64,000 nt of DNA from Siniperca chuatsi. Its lineage: Eukaryota; Chordata; Actinopteri; Centrarchiformes; Sinipercidae. How positions within the stretch are numbered: the stretch's first letter is position 1; each line of letters begins with the position of its first letter. The notes under the pieces are model-generated. The model was not told the origin of the DNA, did not search any database, and was given only the letters and a program-made list of their open reading frames with translations. The stretch lies in assembly GCF_020085105.1 (NCBI RefSeq), contig NC_058044.1, forward strand, positions 29,206,206 through 29,270,205, written 5' to 3'. The translations under genes and the position numbers were made by a program. This document shows, in pieces, positions 1-20,211 of the stretch.

Positions 1-72
1 ATCGGTCAATATTTAGGCCAGCTGATTTATCTGTCCAGCTCTATACAAAACCGCAATGATGGAGTTACTGAG
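1..72 (+). CDS. possible end of a plus-strand exon, gene unknown
   Basis: Frame 1 is open from the first base for 24 codons and runs into a good splice donor (ACTGAG|GTAAGC). The translated piece (IGQYLGQLIYLSSSIQNR and on) looks like ordinary protein, but it is too short for me to assign a family. The opposite strand shows no open frame with splice signals here. If real, a plus-strand gene overlaps or interleaves with the minus-strand gene at 442-1226. It could equally be chance. Confidence 0.25.
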
Positions 73-441
73 GTAAGCACATTTTCATGTAAAATTTCAT
101 TATACAACCCTGTGTTGTAAAATAATCAGAAATCTATCTTGTATCGCTTGTATTTTGAAAACAACCAATATTGCAATAATTATCACAGTATTATAAGTAT
201 AAATAAAACAGTAAAAAGTTCAACCATGTCTGTCAAATCCCACCATTTTGCTTGGGTTTTACTTGGAAAAAATCTGTATTGTAGATCTTACACTGTGACA
301 GATTTTGGTATGTATGTCAGTGTCTGCCTATTTCTGTATTAACTTGAACCAACATGAAATTATGTTCTTTTAAATGGGTTTAAATTTGATGACAAATGTG
401 TCCATTTTCTATAAAGGAGGGGGCAATAAAATATTACAAAC

Positions 442-1226
442 CTCCCCGTTTGTTGGAAAAACACAAGGATCACTACATCTCTGCTTCATTAGTGCCTTCA
501 CTCTGAGCTTCAGCGGATGGTCTTCCTGCAGCAAACCGTCTTTGCTCGGGCTGGAGGAGTTCATTCTCTCTTTGGGAGACCTGACCTGAGCAGCAAAAGA
601 GGACGCAACACAGTATAATACCTGAAAATCAGTTGGAAGTTCTCCAAGCTGAAAAGCACTGTATTCTCAAGGTAAATGAATGGTCTAAAACAGCTGATTG
701 ATTATCTAATCTATCTATTACTCACCTTTGACCGAAAGCTGACAGGATGTCGTTGCTGAAAAATAACGTTCACCCTGTCTTTAAGAGTTGCACCTTTGCA
801 TGTGGCTGATTTATCATTACAGGAAAAGCCAGGAGGAATCTCCTTCACAAATGGTTCAATTTTTTTCAGAGCAATAGCAACTTTCTTACGTATTATCTGC
901 TCTTCTATCTCTTTAAGCTCTTTCCGCTTTCTTGTGAGTTCTGGATCCTCCTCGTCCATTTGAAGTGGTTCTCCATCTGGGTCCTCGACCTCTGACTCCT
1001 TGATGTAAAAGTTATGCGAGAGAGGACTGAGTCCCTTCCATTCCACATTCACTCCCATGCTGCCCTGTGGTTCATCAACAGTGTATCTTGAGTATTGGCA
1101 GTAAGTGTCCCAGTCATTTTTAGTTTTTGAGGCATTCTCCATGCTGTTATTAACACCACTCTGGTGATTTGGGTCCAAATGTCTCTGCTGTGTTCGAATA
1201 GCATCTCCCCAGTCAAGTGGATTCAT
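442..1226 (-). CDS. unrecognised charged coiled-coil protein, 5' part
   Basis: The start is the ATG at 1226 (MNPLDWGDAIRT); an in-frame TGA lies two codons upstream. Exon 1 runs 1226-726 (167 codons) to a strong donor (AAAG|GTGAGT). A second exon at 585-442 follows acceptor TGCTCAG and stays in phase 0 for 48 codons to a weaker donor (GGAG|GTTTGT). If that donor is unused, the frame stops 11 codons later. The protein is hydrophilic. It has an acidic stretch and then a heptad-like charged helix (DPELTRKRKELKEIEEQI, about residues 90-110), and exon 2 carries a basic segment (HPLKLRVKALMKQR). A 5' UTR intron is likely, with an acceptor near 1274. I do not recognise the family. The rest would lie beyond the left edge. 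Confidence 0.55.
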
Positions 1227-1274
1227 CCTTCAGCCAGTTTCTCTTGCAGTTTATAAAGTCACTACACGTTCTGT

Positions 1275-2251
1275 AAAATAGAAACAATGTGGAGAAATGA
1301 CTGCGGGCTGATTAGCACAGACCTGTATGCAGACTGTTACTTTACAAAGAGTATAGTAACTAACGTTACCTCCTTACTTAATAGAAAATGTAAACTGCAA
1401 TTTGGACACACAGTTAACACTAATATTTCAGTAGCGTTACCAAAGACATTAACTAATTTGCTTAAATATTGACTACTGTTGAGACAAAGCCTAATGTTTG
1501 AAAACACAACCTCTGAGGCGCTGTAACATGGTGTAATATAAGTGATTTGGCAAATGAAGGGCCGAACAGACAGCTAAACTGACTAACATGACAGCTAAAT
1601 CCTGTTTTAGATAGCTTAGCCTGGCAGTAAATAGACTGTTTACCTACTAACGTTATAGCTGCTCACAACCCTTCCTCTGTCGCATCGCGGAACAAATGTT
1701 ATTTTAAGGCTGTTACTTCGAAAACGAAGTACTTGGATAGTGAAATGCCGAAACTGAGCTTTATTAAACTCCAGCAGTAAGCAAAGACAACCATTAATGT
1801 TAAAAAAAAAAATAGCTTAACAAGAGGGGCCAAGACTGCTCCCAGTGCCTCGGTGGTGGTGAAAAATGTATATTAACAGCGCCACCTTCTGGGCGGAGTA
1901 CCAACACCCAGGAATAATTCTGCTAAATGTGTTATGTAGGACATGATTAAAGGCTTTGACTTCTTCTAATGTTCCACTCACCTTTGACAAAAATCTAATG
2001 ATGTACATGATACATAATGATGTCTTCCTCCTTTGCACGTGGACAGTTTAGTCAGTGTGTGTGAACACTATTCTCTCCTAATAAAAGCAACTGGAGGCTG
2101 AGCACTTGAACCTGTGTGATGTCACTGGGGTGTAAAATCAGGCTCTGCTTGATAGTCGGTGGCACGCTGACGTCAAGATGTTTATGCAATTGCCTGCAAA
2201 CAAAAGTGGCGATATGATTTTTTTTTTTTAAATTTAACAAAACCTTATAGG
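1275..2251. other. upstream region of the left-edge gene
   Basis: No coding sequence is supported here. It should hold the 5' UTR intron and promoter of the minus-strand gene that starts at 1226. A short A run lies near 1801-1812. Small ORFs on both strands show no splice or family support. Confidence 0.4.
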
Positions 2252-2476
2252 TCAATAGAGTTGTTCTTTATTAATTGTCTCTGAAACAGTACAAGAATTT
2301 GCATCTACCATGATCACATCTTCACCAGTCAGTTCTTCAGTTTCTAGCTTTTGAAGTGGTACAAGTATCGATTGACCTTCTCCTGGTCCACTGTAGTACC
2401 ATGTGAATTCTTTAAATGGTTGGTAGACCTTTACAGGCATCATGCTATTAATCTTAAGTTTCGGAATGGCTCTCGA
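2252..2476 (-). CDS. small isolated ORF, possible exon or pseudogene fragment
   Basis: A 63-codon ORF starts at the ATG at 2443 (MMPVKVYQPFKEF) and ends in TAA just before an AATAAAG. The frame is open for twelve further codons upstream, back to an in-frame TAA. The peptide has natural-looking composition (WYYSGPGEGQSILVPLQKLE) but I do not recognise it. No convincing polypyrimidine tract with AG precedes it, so a normal spliced last exon is doubtful. A retrocopy fragment or a chance ORF are alternatives. Confidence 0.2.
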   Translation of the reverse strand, partial: SRAIPKLKINSMMPVKVYQPFKEFTWYYSGPGEGQSILVPLQKLETEELTGEDVIMVDANSCTVSETINKEQLY

Positions 2477-3826
2477 TTAATTTTTCAGGAGCTCTGCATT
2501 CACCTCTCAGAGCTTATCTGAAGGTATGACATAGAGCTGAAGTGAAAATGATCAATTCCAAATTTGACAAGCGATCATTTTAGTCATTTGTCAAGTAAAA
2601 ATACATATTATCTATGTCAGTAATTGAATACTTGACTAATCAATGACAAATCATTAGTTAGGTAATAAGGGTACAGGAGCAAACACAGTATACATACACA
2701 CACTGGTAGTTAGCAGGGACTCTGTCTTACTCAAGGGCACTTCATCTGCACAGATGTTAGATGATGCAGTGAAACAATCCCAGGCCTACTTTTCCAAGAA
2801 CTGTATCTATCTAGACAAAATATACTGTATATGCAGAGAATATATGCATTGTGTGATTAACCTGCTTGGCACAGAAATGGATAGCCTATATGAAATAAGA
2901 CACCAACTGCTAACCATTTTCCAAATCACACTGTGGTGTTTTTCAACATTCTGATTTGTCATATTCTGATGTTGTAGTCTTCTGTACTACGTACGGGTCC
3001 ATAACAACCGAAGGTACTGTCGTGTGACATTTCGACTTTTGTACATTGCAGTCCCATCCAATTTTTGTTTCTTGAAATGTTCTTTTTTTTTTTCCTTTTT
3101 TAAACATAGTCAAGAACAATTGGTAGAATTAAACAGCTCTTCGCCATTTACTTAGAATCATTGTGTTTAATATTACGCAATTCAAATATTTACACAATAA
3201 TTTTCTGCATGTGTACACAAAAAGAGAAGAGAAGCTTAAATGTAGAGCACCTTTTGTAGTCGTAGGTCAGCCAAAACCCTCAGAAGACTGAACCGTGGAC
3301 TATGGTGCTATTTCATTAGGATAAAGGCCTGTATCCTACAAAAGACCTCTGTGGACAAATATACTTTTGACAAAAATTATAACATATCACATCACGGTGT
3401 TAAACAAATCTTGAATAACAAAATTAAGAAACAAAGTTTTCAGAAATCAATTAACACTTTCTGCACACTGTTTCAGTGTTTTTCTTTAGCATGACATTGT
3501 ATTATAGGTATAAGAACAGACTGAGCAATGGACAGCGCTCCAACAGCACCCATAGGTTTGTCAATTAACTTGTGGTCAACAACTGTTCATTGTCTGTGCG
3601 GTTTTCATCGGTTCTGGCCTTGCTTTTTGTTGCTACTGGACAGGTCGCTTGCAAATGTTGATTTTGTCTGAAGTGATGTTCAAATATGTGTTTTGTGGTT
3701 AAAATGTGACTCCTTGAACGCTCAACTGCTTACTTTATGAATATATTTTACTATTCTCCAGAGGCAAAAAATTTTCAACAATATCAGTCAGCTTTACGGT
3801 CAGATTTTCACCATATGCAACTGTCT
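2477..3826. other. 3' flank of the ZNF318-like gene
   Basis: An AT-rich stretch immediately downstream (on the minus strand) of the stop codon at 3827. It probably holds a long 3' UTR. I see no second gene and no structured repeat beyond a T run near 3084-3095. Confidence 0.35.
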
Positions 3827-6800
3827 TCATCCAGGTTGTTTGGTTTCAATGACCTGCAAACAGCGGGGCCTTGACAGTGTTTTTGATTTTTGTGTGGTGT
3901 TCAGAGGCTGAAGTGGGTTAATATCTGGCAGGTTAAGAAAGTGTGGCCGAGGATTACTAATGTGTTGTGGGAGAAGGTGACTTGTTTGAGCGAGTACTGC
4001 TGGGAAGATGTTCAAAGGTGGGACACAGGGGTAAGGGAGGAAGGGAGGCAGGCGAGGCCAGAAAAGCCCGGGTCTAACATGGGGCAAGTTAGGAGGCAGA
4101 GCCGGGTATGGCAGCGGTAAGCAGTTTACTGGAGAGTACACTGGCATCACAGGTGTAGAAGACGGTTCTGATGAAGTATATGTGGAATTTTGAGAAAATG
4201 CTTGACATGTAGCAGTGCTTTCCTGGGAGTTAGTCTCGAATTTCTTACTTTCCTGTAAAGTGCTACTGCCGCTATTCTGGCCATATTCTACGGCTTGATG
4301 TGCCTGTACTTTGTGTACCTCTGTTACATCCCGCTGAGCACTATATGAGTCTTTTTTCTTGTAATATTCCCGAGTTGATGGGCTAAAACTAGACCTGCTT
4401 GATGATGATCTACTTCGTGGTCTTGGTGAAAGCGCTCGCCCTGTGTCCCTTTCCCTGCTTCCTATACGATGGCGGCCACGGTCACTATCCTTCTTTCCAT
4501 ATAACCGCTCCTGGATCCGATGTGACATTTGGCCCAGTTCCTCGAATCCTAAATTCATGCCAATAGCCTGCAAAACATCCTGCATTTGCCTGTGCTTGTG
4601 CTCATCTTCAGGTGTCAATGTTATCTTTTCCACCACTGAGGGAGACCCGGATCTACTGTTAGAGCTGAAGTAGCTTTGTTCTCCATCAGTTCTCCTTTGC
4701 AGAGACTTTTCATCAGACAGAGAGCGCCCCTTTGGACTGAAGGACCCGCGACGAGGCTGTGGAGAAGCCAGTCTCTGGGAGCCCTCGCTCTCACTCCAGT
4801 GGCTGGTATTTTGGTGGCTTTCCTGTTGCCTCCCAGCACAACTGGGAGACCACAGACGATCTGCAGTGCTCATGAAAGAAGCCGGAGAATGCGGTCGATT
4901 ATCCACTTCTGTAGAGGTCTGAGTCACTATCTTGGTGAGCACGGCGACATTCACACCCTTGTTGAGCACATCGAGGAAACGCTGGAAACCCTTGGTTGAC
5001 TTCTTCTGCTCAGGAACAGCAGCACATTGGTTGGTGACATCGCTCTCAAAAGACTGATGGGAAACACAAGGAACCACAGTTTAAGGAACCATCATCTGCA
5101 TTTGTCAAACAAAGTAGCCTGTGAGAAATTTGTGGCCATCAAACACATAAGTCCCCCTAGAAATTGTATTCTATGATCTTAAAAAAAAAAAAAAAAAAAA
5201 TCAACAGCCCTTTCTGCCTGAGTGAATTGGGGCCCTCTCTTATTTTATTTGATTAAAACAAGTTTCTTTTAGAAGAATGTAGTGTTTTTATTGGCTAGGA
5301 TGATTGGTTCCCTTTCAAGGTTATGTGGGGAAGCTAGTTCTTAGCCTTTCAGTAATTGGACGAAATTAAAAAAAAAAAAATGACACAGGCTGGATTTTTA
5401 CTTCTGTGTCAGGGTGTTGCCAAGGCTACATTTGTAGCTCCACGGTAGGTTCAAATGGTGTGATGTTGGTGGCTAGGGAGAAACCAGAATTACTGTGATT
5501 GGTCAGCTTCACAAAGTGTATAAAAGAATGTAAACAATGATTATTTTGGGTATATTATGAACACAAATCATGACCTGATAATGTAAGACATATCCATCCT
5601 GTCCTATGTTGCAGTGATACTACAAAAATCTAATAGTGTTTTTATCACAATCCTGGACTAAACTATAAATCAATTCCTACACTGGAGGCATCAATGGTGG
5701 GAACTCAAAAACATAAGTATTCAGCTTTAAGGTGCCCTGTGGAGTTTTCTTGCACACAAACAAAAAATATGTTTACATTCAGTATTACTCAAAACGCATT
5801 GTGTGTATCCTTGAGTTGTAATAAAAGTGTTGAATGCATTTTCTTCCTCATAAAACATTAGCAAAGACGATTATTAAAGTATTTTAAATTCAGCATTGTT
5901 TAGATCCATGTTTACTTGCTAGCAGTCTTCTTCCCTGCTTTTGCTGGCGCATTACTGCATATGTTGGCGTGTTAGTGCCATCTGTTGATCAGTGGAATGG
6001 TGTGAAACAATTGGCAGGAAAGTGTATTGTGTCAACCCTGTGTACACTCGTGCGAGATAAACAAAACAGGGACTCTCTCACAGTAAAACAGCTCCGTAGC
6101 ACAACTCGAGGTCTGAAACTCCACAGGGAACCTTTAAGGTGGATTGTGAGACTATTGTTTAACTAGCCATTTTAGAAAGTCTTAATCCAATTTCTTTGGG
6201 CCTCGATCCCAAAAGTCTGCTGAAAGTCTGATACCTGCCGATAGAGTTTGATCCAATATTTGTTTTAATAGTATGTCGTTTTTTTCCCCCTTACATAATA
6301 CATCTTACAGTGCATACATGCACACATTCAATCTACAATGAAATTAGTAAAGCAATGTAGATATGTTAGACAGCTGAACAGCTGTCCATTAAGAAACTAT
6401 AAACTGCATCACTGCTTTCAGTTGATGGTCGCCTAAAGCAACTTGTATGGTGTCCTATATATTTTGTATAATACTGTATCCATGGAGAGAGGAGTGTCAG
6501 TATGGATCTGGCGTGGCAGTAAGTTTAGGTCAGAATGTAGGCACACTGTATTCACCTCCAGAATGAACAACACAACACTTTTGAGGTAAAAAAAATGCAA
6601 AACAACCTTTTTTAATTTTTGTACCCCAAGCGGATCCGCACCTCTCACTGATGATAAAGGTAGTCCCTAATTGCCACATGTCAAATAAACCTACCTGTCT
6701 ACTAGATCCATTCAATGGAAACCGTGTTCTATTTTGACGATGATCCTCATGATCTGTGGAAGGGCTGTCATTCCTCTCTCTGGGTTTGGCATAACTCTGT

Positions 6801-7530
6801 TTGACATGGAGGAAGATTTTATTAAAACTACATTAAAATCAAACTGTCACAATCCTTGAACTGACTCTAACACACAATGTTTATTGTGACTAACCTTCGT
6901 AGAGCGATCTTGTGATCGTGTCCTCTCTTTTGAACAGTCCCGGCTCCTTTCATGGCCGTCTCTGTCTTTGGAATATCCAAATGATCGTCTGCAAGTTAAA
7001 TCATCATGTTGCTGCCTGTAGGTTAACTCCTCATGCCGGTATCTGTGTCTGGAGTCTTGAGGTGTTTTCCTGTATTTGAAATCCTCTTCTTGTGGTAGTG
7101 TATGCGTAAAGTCCTTGGTTACGTATGCATGTGAAAAACTGTCTGGTGACTGCCTGTTTGTTTTATCGTCAGGCTCACGCCTGTATCGGTAATCAGCTTC
7201 ATCATCCTCTGTAACCATTCGCCTTTTCTTTTCAGAAGCACCCCAATCAGGTGAAGACATGCGTCTCCTCACTGGGCTCTTTCTGCTCCAGTCTCTGTTC
7301 AATGAGTCTTTACTGTACAGCCTATTAGGTGAGTCACTGTACTCTCTACCTCTGATTGTCTTCTGTGTGCTACTGTGTCCATCCCCACCATATTTATGAT
7401 AGGAATTGCGCTGTATATCTCTGTGAGGTTCACGCCTTTCTTCCCGTCTGTCATCGTAATCGTCCCACTGCCTCGAACTTCTGTCACTGTACTGCCGCCT
7501 GTGACTGTACTCAGACCTGTTTGAGTACAT
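3827..7530 (-). CDS. ZNF318-like RS-rich protein without zinc fingers
   Basis: Three coding exons join in phase 0: 7530-6895 (212 codons from MYSNRSEYSHRR), 6796-6695 (34 codons) and 5053-3827 (408 codons plus stop), giving 654 residues. Donors AAG|GTTAGT and CAG|GTAGG and acceptors CAAACAG and TTCCCATCAG are visible. Residues 1-212 are rich in Arg, Asp, Ser and Tyr. Near 268-282 is a GFQRFLDVL segment. At about 390-434 lies TPEDEHKHRQMQDVLQAIG...QERLYGKK, which matches the short helical block NPEYAKIHDLLKTIG...QERLHGKK of ZNF318. Residues about 547-598 are proline-rich. Vertebrate ZNF318 continues past this point for well over a thousand residues with matrin-type zinc fingers, but this reading frame stops at 3827. 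A nuclear, RNA- or transcription-related role is inferred only from that likeness. Confidence 0.65.
5731..6133. mobile_element. TTAA-flanked non-autonomous DNA transposon (MITE)
   Basis: Terminal inverted repeats start GGTGCCCTGTGGAGTTTTC on the left and AGGTTCCCTGTGGAGTTTC on the right (read inward), each bordered by TTAA (5727-5730 and 6134-6137). No transposase frame is present. TTAA target duplication is typical of piggyBac and Kolobok elements. It sits in the large intron of the ZNF318-like gene. Confidence 0.7.
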
Positions 7531-7553
7531 AATTTCACAGCAACTCCAGCAGC

Positions 7554-8724
7554 TGAGTGGATGTCAATAAAAAAAGAAAATGAGCTGTAAAATCATGAGG
7601 TAAAGACTTAAGACAGATTGATAAGACAAACCTGGATCATCGACAAGAAACGATCGCTTACCTCACATGGACTTATTAATAAATAATAGTAATTGGTCTC
7701 TTATAGGTCTAAAAGCATCACAAAGACTTCATGCATTCATCTTGAGTATAAGTTTGTCTTAATTAAAAGGATATAAAAGAAAATCAGTATTGCTGTGGTA
7801 CTCCATGAGAAGCAGGGCTGTCAAAAACAGGCACCATGGAGAACCCACAGTATACAATTCAATCCTACTATAAATTAGTAGGTGATCACAGGGTTGTGCA
7901 CACCTTAGCCTGCTCTAGGCACTGGTTAGACTGAAAACCTCCGGTCACTCTTCCACATGAAGGTGTCAGAAATATCTATATAACACATTTAAGCAAATAT
8001 AAACCTTTGTGCGATTCTTAGACCAGAACAAAAAGGAAAACGTCTCCTAAAATATGTTGAAAGGGACAAAAGTAAAGTTATGTTAGAAACACTATATCGA
8101 TAGCAGGAGTCTCAAACCGTGTGCTGTCATGGACTAAAGTCGTGCAGATTTTCACTCCAGATTACAGAAACACTGATTGCCTTCAACCAGAGATCACTTC
8201 TTCAGTAAAATCACCTGCTGTACAGTGTTTAAATATAGTGAACACCTTATGGTGACCGAGTTTGCACTAAAGCTTTTATGGAAAGGTTAGTGATGGCTAA
8301 CGATGGTTAGTGATTCAGTATATTCTGACCTAGCTAGCCTATGTCAATATTCGCTGACAATATTAGCTTCACTGGGTTAGCGGCTTGCTAGTATGTCGGG
8401 TGCAAAATAGAAAATAATATCTAAGCTAGCTTTAGCTAGTACGACAATATCACACTCACAATGTAGTATCATGGACAAGTGTATTTCGATTATTTCCAGC
8501 TAATAGCGACGCATTTGCACACCCCCCTCGGCCTGGTGTTCAGATACATCAGCTAACGTTATAGTGAAAGCTAAAGTGCAGTTTTTGGTTAACCTACTAG
8601 CAATATTCAACACAGCGTTGGATAGCAACCTAACCTTACCTTTTCCGTTGGACGACTCCACTTTTTTTTTAAAGGGGGACCCGGGGAAAATGCTGAAATT
8701 AGGCTTGGCAAGTCCTAACAACAA
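7554..8724 (-). promoter_or_regulatory. likely 5' UTR exons and promoter of the ZNF318-like gene
   Basis: Two minus-strand splice donors suit noncoding first exons: AAAAG|GTAAGG with the exon ending at 8640, and GTGAG|GTAAGC with the exon ending at 7662. The coding exon has an acceptor-like tract ending CCACTCAG close to 7553. No clear TATA box is visible. This is inference from splice signals only. Confidence 0.35.
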
Positions 8725-8925
8725 ACTGTCGCGCAGTTAGCATTTGTAATATTCGTAACCAAGTTTTCACTGGCAGGCGGTTCACGCCACCACCGAGCTG
8801 TTTGGTTGTCTACCTCCCCCACTCAGTTAGAAGGGATTTAAATTACCGCCACCTCCTGGCTGGAGTGTGAACAATCTAATGCTTCGTCTTCTGCTTTGGG
8901 TTTTATTGGCGGTTGGCCAACCACC

Positions 8926-9269
8926 TAAAAGGGACAGTTCACCCCAAAATCTAAAATACACCTGCAGTGCTATTTATCTATCTAGATTGTTTTGGTGTGA
9001 GTTGCCGAGTTTTGGAGATATCGGCTGTAGATTTGTCTGCCCTTTTTTTAATATGGCACTCGGCTTGTGGTGCTCAAAACGCCAGAAAATACATTTGAAA
9101 AAGTCAACAGTCTCTTTCCAGAAATCATGACCCGGTTACTCAAGATAATCCACAGACCTTGTTGTGAGCGGTTTCATGTAGGAACTATTGGTTGAAAGAA
9201 AAGTTCCCACATGAAACTGCTCACAACAAATCTGTGGATTATCTTGAGTAACCGGGTCATGATTTCTGG
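8926..9269. repeat. dispersed repeat ending in a large perfect-looking hairpin
   Basis: The stretch opens with a GGGACAGTTCACCCC motif that recurs in many fish repeats. It ends in an inverted repeat with arms 9118-9185 and 9203-9269 separated by a 17-base loop. The arms differ at only a few bases and one indel. The structure fits a foldback-type MITE end. No coding sequence is supported. Confidence 0.6.
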
Positions 9270-11111
9270 TTTACTTTACTGGCACACAGCCCCTGATCCT
9301 CACTGGACTGGCTTATGTCATCATTTTGTAAAAGCTCTATTTACACACTGAAACAGCAAGCTGGCGCTTTAAGATTTACACACTGTGGAGGCCGTCTTGG
9401 TAAACGCACTCTGACATTACCAATACCTACAGCCACAACACTAGGGTGGCCAGAAAGCTCACAACACACTCAGGACACACTATGCACATTCTTTATTGGA
9501 TCTTTCCCTACAGGTAGCCATCAAATGACAACCCATTCATTTGCAACAACAAACAAAATGTTAAACAAATGCCATACTCACAGTAATTGTGCAACGTCAC
9601 ACAGCTCTACATAGGCGCCTGTGTAGTCTACATCATTATACTCACTAATGAGGTGCAGTCATTGCTCCCTGGGTGATACAGATGATTAATATGATCCGAT
9701 CGCAATTTACAGTTTAGGCATTTAGTCTGTGTTAATGATGGAATGGTGTCAGGGATGCGTGCCGTGTGAGTGAGGCGGAGGCCAAACAGACGAGAAACAC
9801 AGAGTTTGTATCAGTCCCAGGGCCTTGTCCTGCCACCCTGTGAGTGCTAGGGATGTCCACCCGAGGGCGCTGTAACAGAGGACAGTTAGACACAGCACAC
9901 GTTAAGGCTTTTTTAGCTTTGCTGGTAACACAGTCGCAATCACACTTCCACACAGGCATATTTCTATATCTGCATGCGAAGAATGAGTGACGGCAGAAAC
10001 ATACTAAGAGACATCAGAAACTTAGAATCATATACATTATATTTACTACCTGATTACAAGCTGCGTAACCATCACAGTACATATATTCATGAGTGCACTG
10101 CCTGTTCTTATCTATCCATAACCTGTCTACATTATAGTTTATTCATTTTATCATTACTGTACACCTGCCTAACAAAGTATTAATATTTTATTGCATTATA
10201 TTTTATTTTATATATAATATATTCTTATATTTTAACCGTATTTTGTCTTAGATTCTCTTTTACTTGTGTGATTTTCTTTTTATACATATTGTTTGAGCAT
10301 TGTTGGAGGGAGCCTGAGAATGAAGAATTTCACTGCCGATGACTGCGTCACTGTAATTGTTGTGTAGATGACAATAAAGAAAGGCTTTGACCTTTTGATC
10401 TTACTGCTTAACTGTAGAAAGGCTGACACTATCTTGTGTTTGTTTTTTCATGCTTTACTCTTCAGGAGCGTTGCCGAAAAATTGCTGGCTTATGCCGAAA
10501 AAACACACTAGATGATTGTTAAAATCATATTTAACAACAAATTTTGCAGATTACAATTGTCTTTTTTTTTTTTTCTTCAGATTTCTGCCTTTAACCGGCT
10601 CAAACTGCAGGATCATGGAAAAGGTCTGTCCAGATTTCAGCAGTGAAACTCGTGATGGCTCTGACTGGTCTCACACTCAGCAGGCAAGATATTTAAATCC
10701 TCTGTACCTGCACGGTCTGTTCCTTTTTCCCAGACAAATGCAGACTCTCCACGACCAATCATCATCAAATGTGGCTTGAATCAGACGTTCTATTATGTAC
10801 TTTGTTCTTAAGTTATGCAGAGACCGTCTATTTACCAAGTTAAAGTGACTTTCTGACCTTCTTAAGGTGCTTTTTACACCATTTTATACTGGTTTATGAC
10901 CTGACCCTATACTGACAATATATTCTATAACCTGTAGTGCTACTGGAAGTCATTGTATTATCATAGTCATGCATATTCAACACTATATTATATCTAATCA
11001 TCTCCTCAGTTTCTCGGCTCCCAAGTCGCAGTTTAAAGTTTTCCCTTAACAACAGGAACACATTCATGCACGATACAACACCATACACAGCTCCTGAAGC
11101 TTCCCACCTCC
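9270..11111. other. intergenic, with a retroelement-like 3' tail
   Basis: This is the space between the 3' end of scrn2 and the start of the upstream repeat. Positions about 10290-10395 resemble the 3' tail of a LINE or SINE: a GAAGAATTTCACTG-type segment followed by GACAATAAAGAAAGG. An ORF at 10591-10779 after a T-rich tract shows no family signal. Nothing else is seen. Confidence 0.4.
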
Positions 11112-19441
<8,330 letters not shown>

Positions 19442-19987
19442 ACCGAGAAATCCAAAGGTATGTACTTAAAGGTCTCGTCTCGTCTGGCCACAAGCACAGC
19501 TCACCGTCTCACACAGGAGTCCAGTCCACACCTGTGGAAAGCTGCACAGCAGGCCTGAATAATGATGTAGCTCTTCATCACGAGTCTGCCTCCCCTTCGC
19601 CTGTTTGTCAGGGCTGCAAAGCCTCAGCCAATACTGGTTATAATGCTAAATCACACTCGAGTTCATGGGAAACCCTCCATGATAAATCCTGCAAGTTTTT
19701 ATAATCCAGTGTTACTACTGAGACGTTAACAATAAATAAAGCCTTTGTGCTTTCGCTTCATTTCAGCCTTTCACCACATTCATTGTATATAAAAAATAAA
19801 GAGTGTATAAAACTGTAATTAGATGCAAAGTATTTGTTTCACCATAGTTGCTGATTATCAGCTTCACTTAAACTCATGAGTTCATGTCTGTGTGACTCAA
19901 AATGATGAGCTGGACAAACGTCTTACCTTGCATTCACTAAAGTAAACAAGTTAACATTTTCATAAGAAACACTGCTAATTGCCAGAG

Positions 19988-20165
19988 TTGAAGGGGCACT
20001 CCACCGATTTTACACATGAAGTTCAGTTTACTAGTCATACAGAGTACGACTCAGCCTGTAAAACAGTTGTATGTCTTTTGTAGCTCAGGAGGGAACTTTC
20101 CAAAGCTAGAAAAAAACAATATGATTGTATGCAGTGGCGGACTGGCTGTCTGAGGGGCAGGGGTG
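19988..20165. repeat. left half of a dispersed repeat split by the minisatellite
   Basis: It starts AAGGGGCACTCCACCGATTT. Related sequence recurs at 50150-50630 (same orientation) and 56520-56797 (opposite orientation). The matching right half (CGGCCTCTGCTGCTTTGATT, then AATACTAAAT) appears only after the 42-bp array, at about 21780-21920. The array therefore lies inside a copy of this family. Confidence 0.6.
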
Positions 20166-20211
20166 AAAAAAATTAATGGGCACCAGCTGCATGCAGTGGC
20201 TGCACGTTTTC

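Noticed and set aside
10591-10779. Plus-strand ORF after a T-rich acceptor-like tract
   Set aside because: It was considered as the tail of lrrc46, a neighbour of SCRN2 in human, but shows no leucine-rich repeat or other resemblance.
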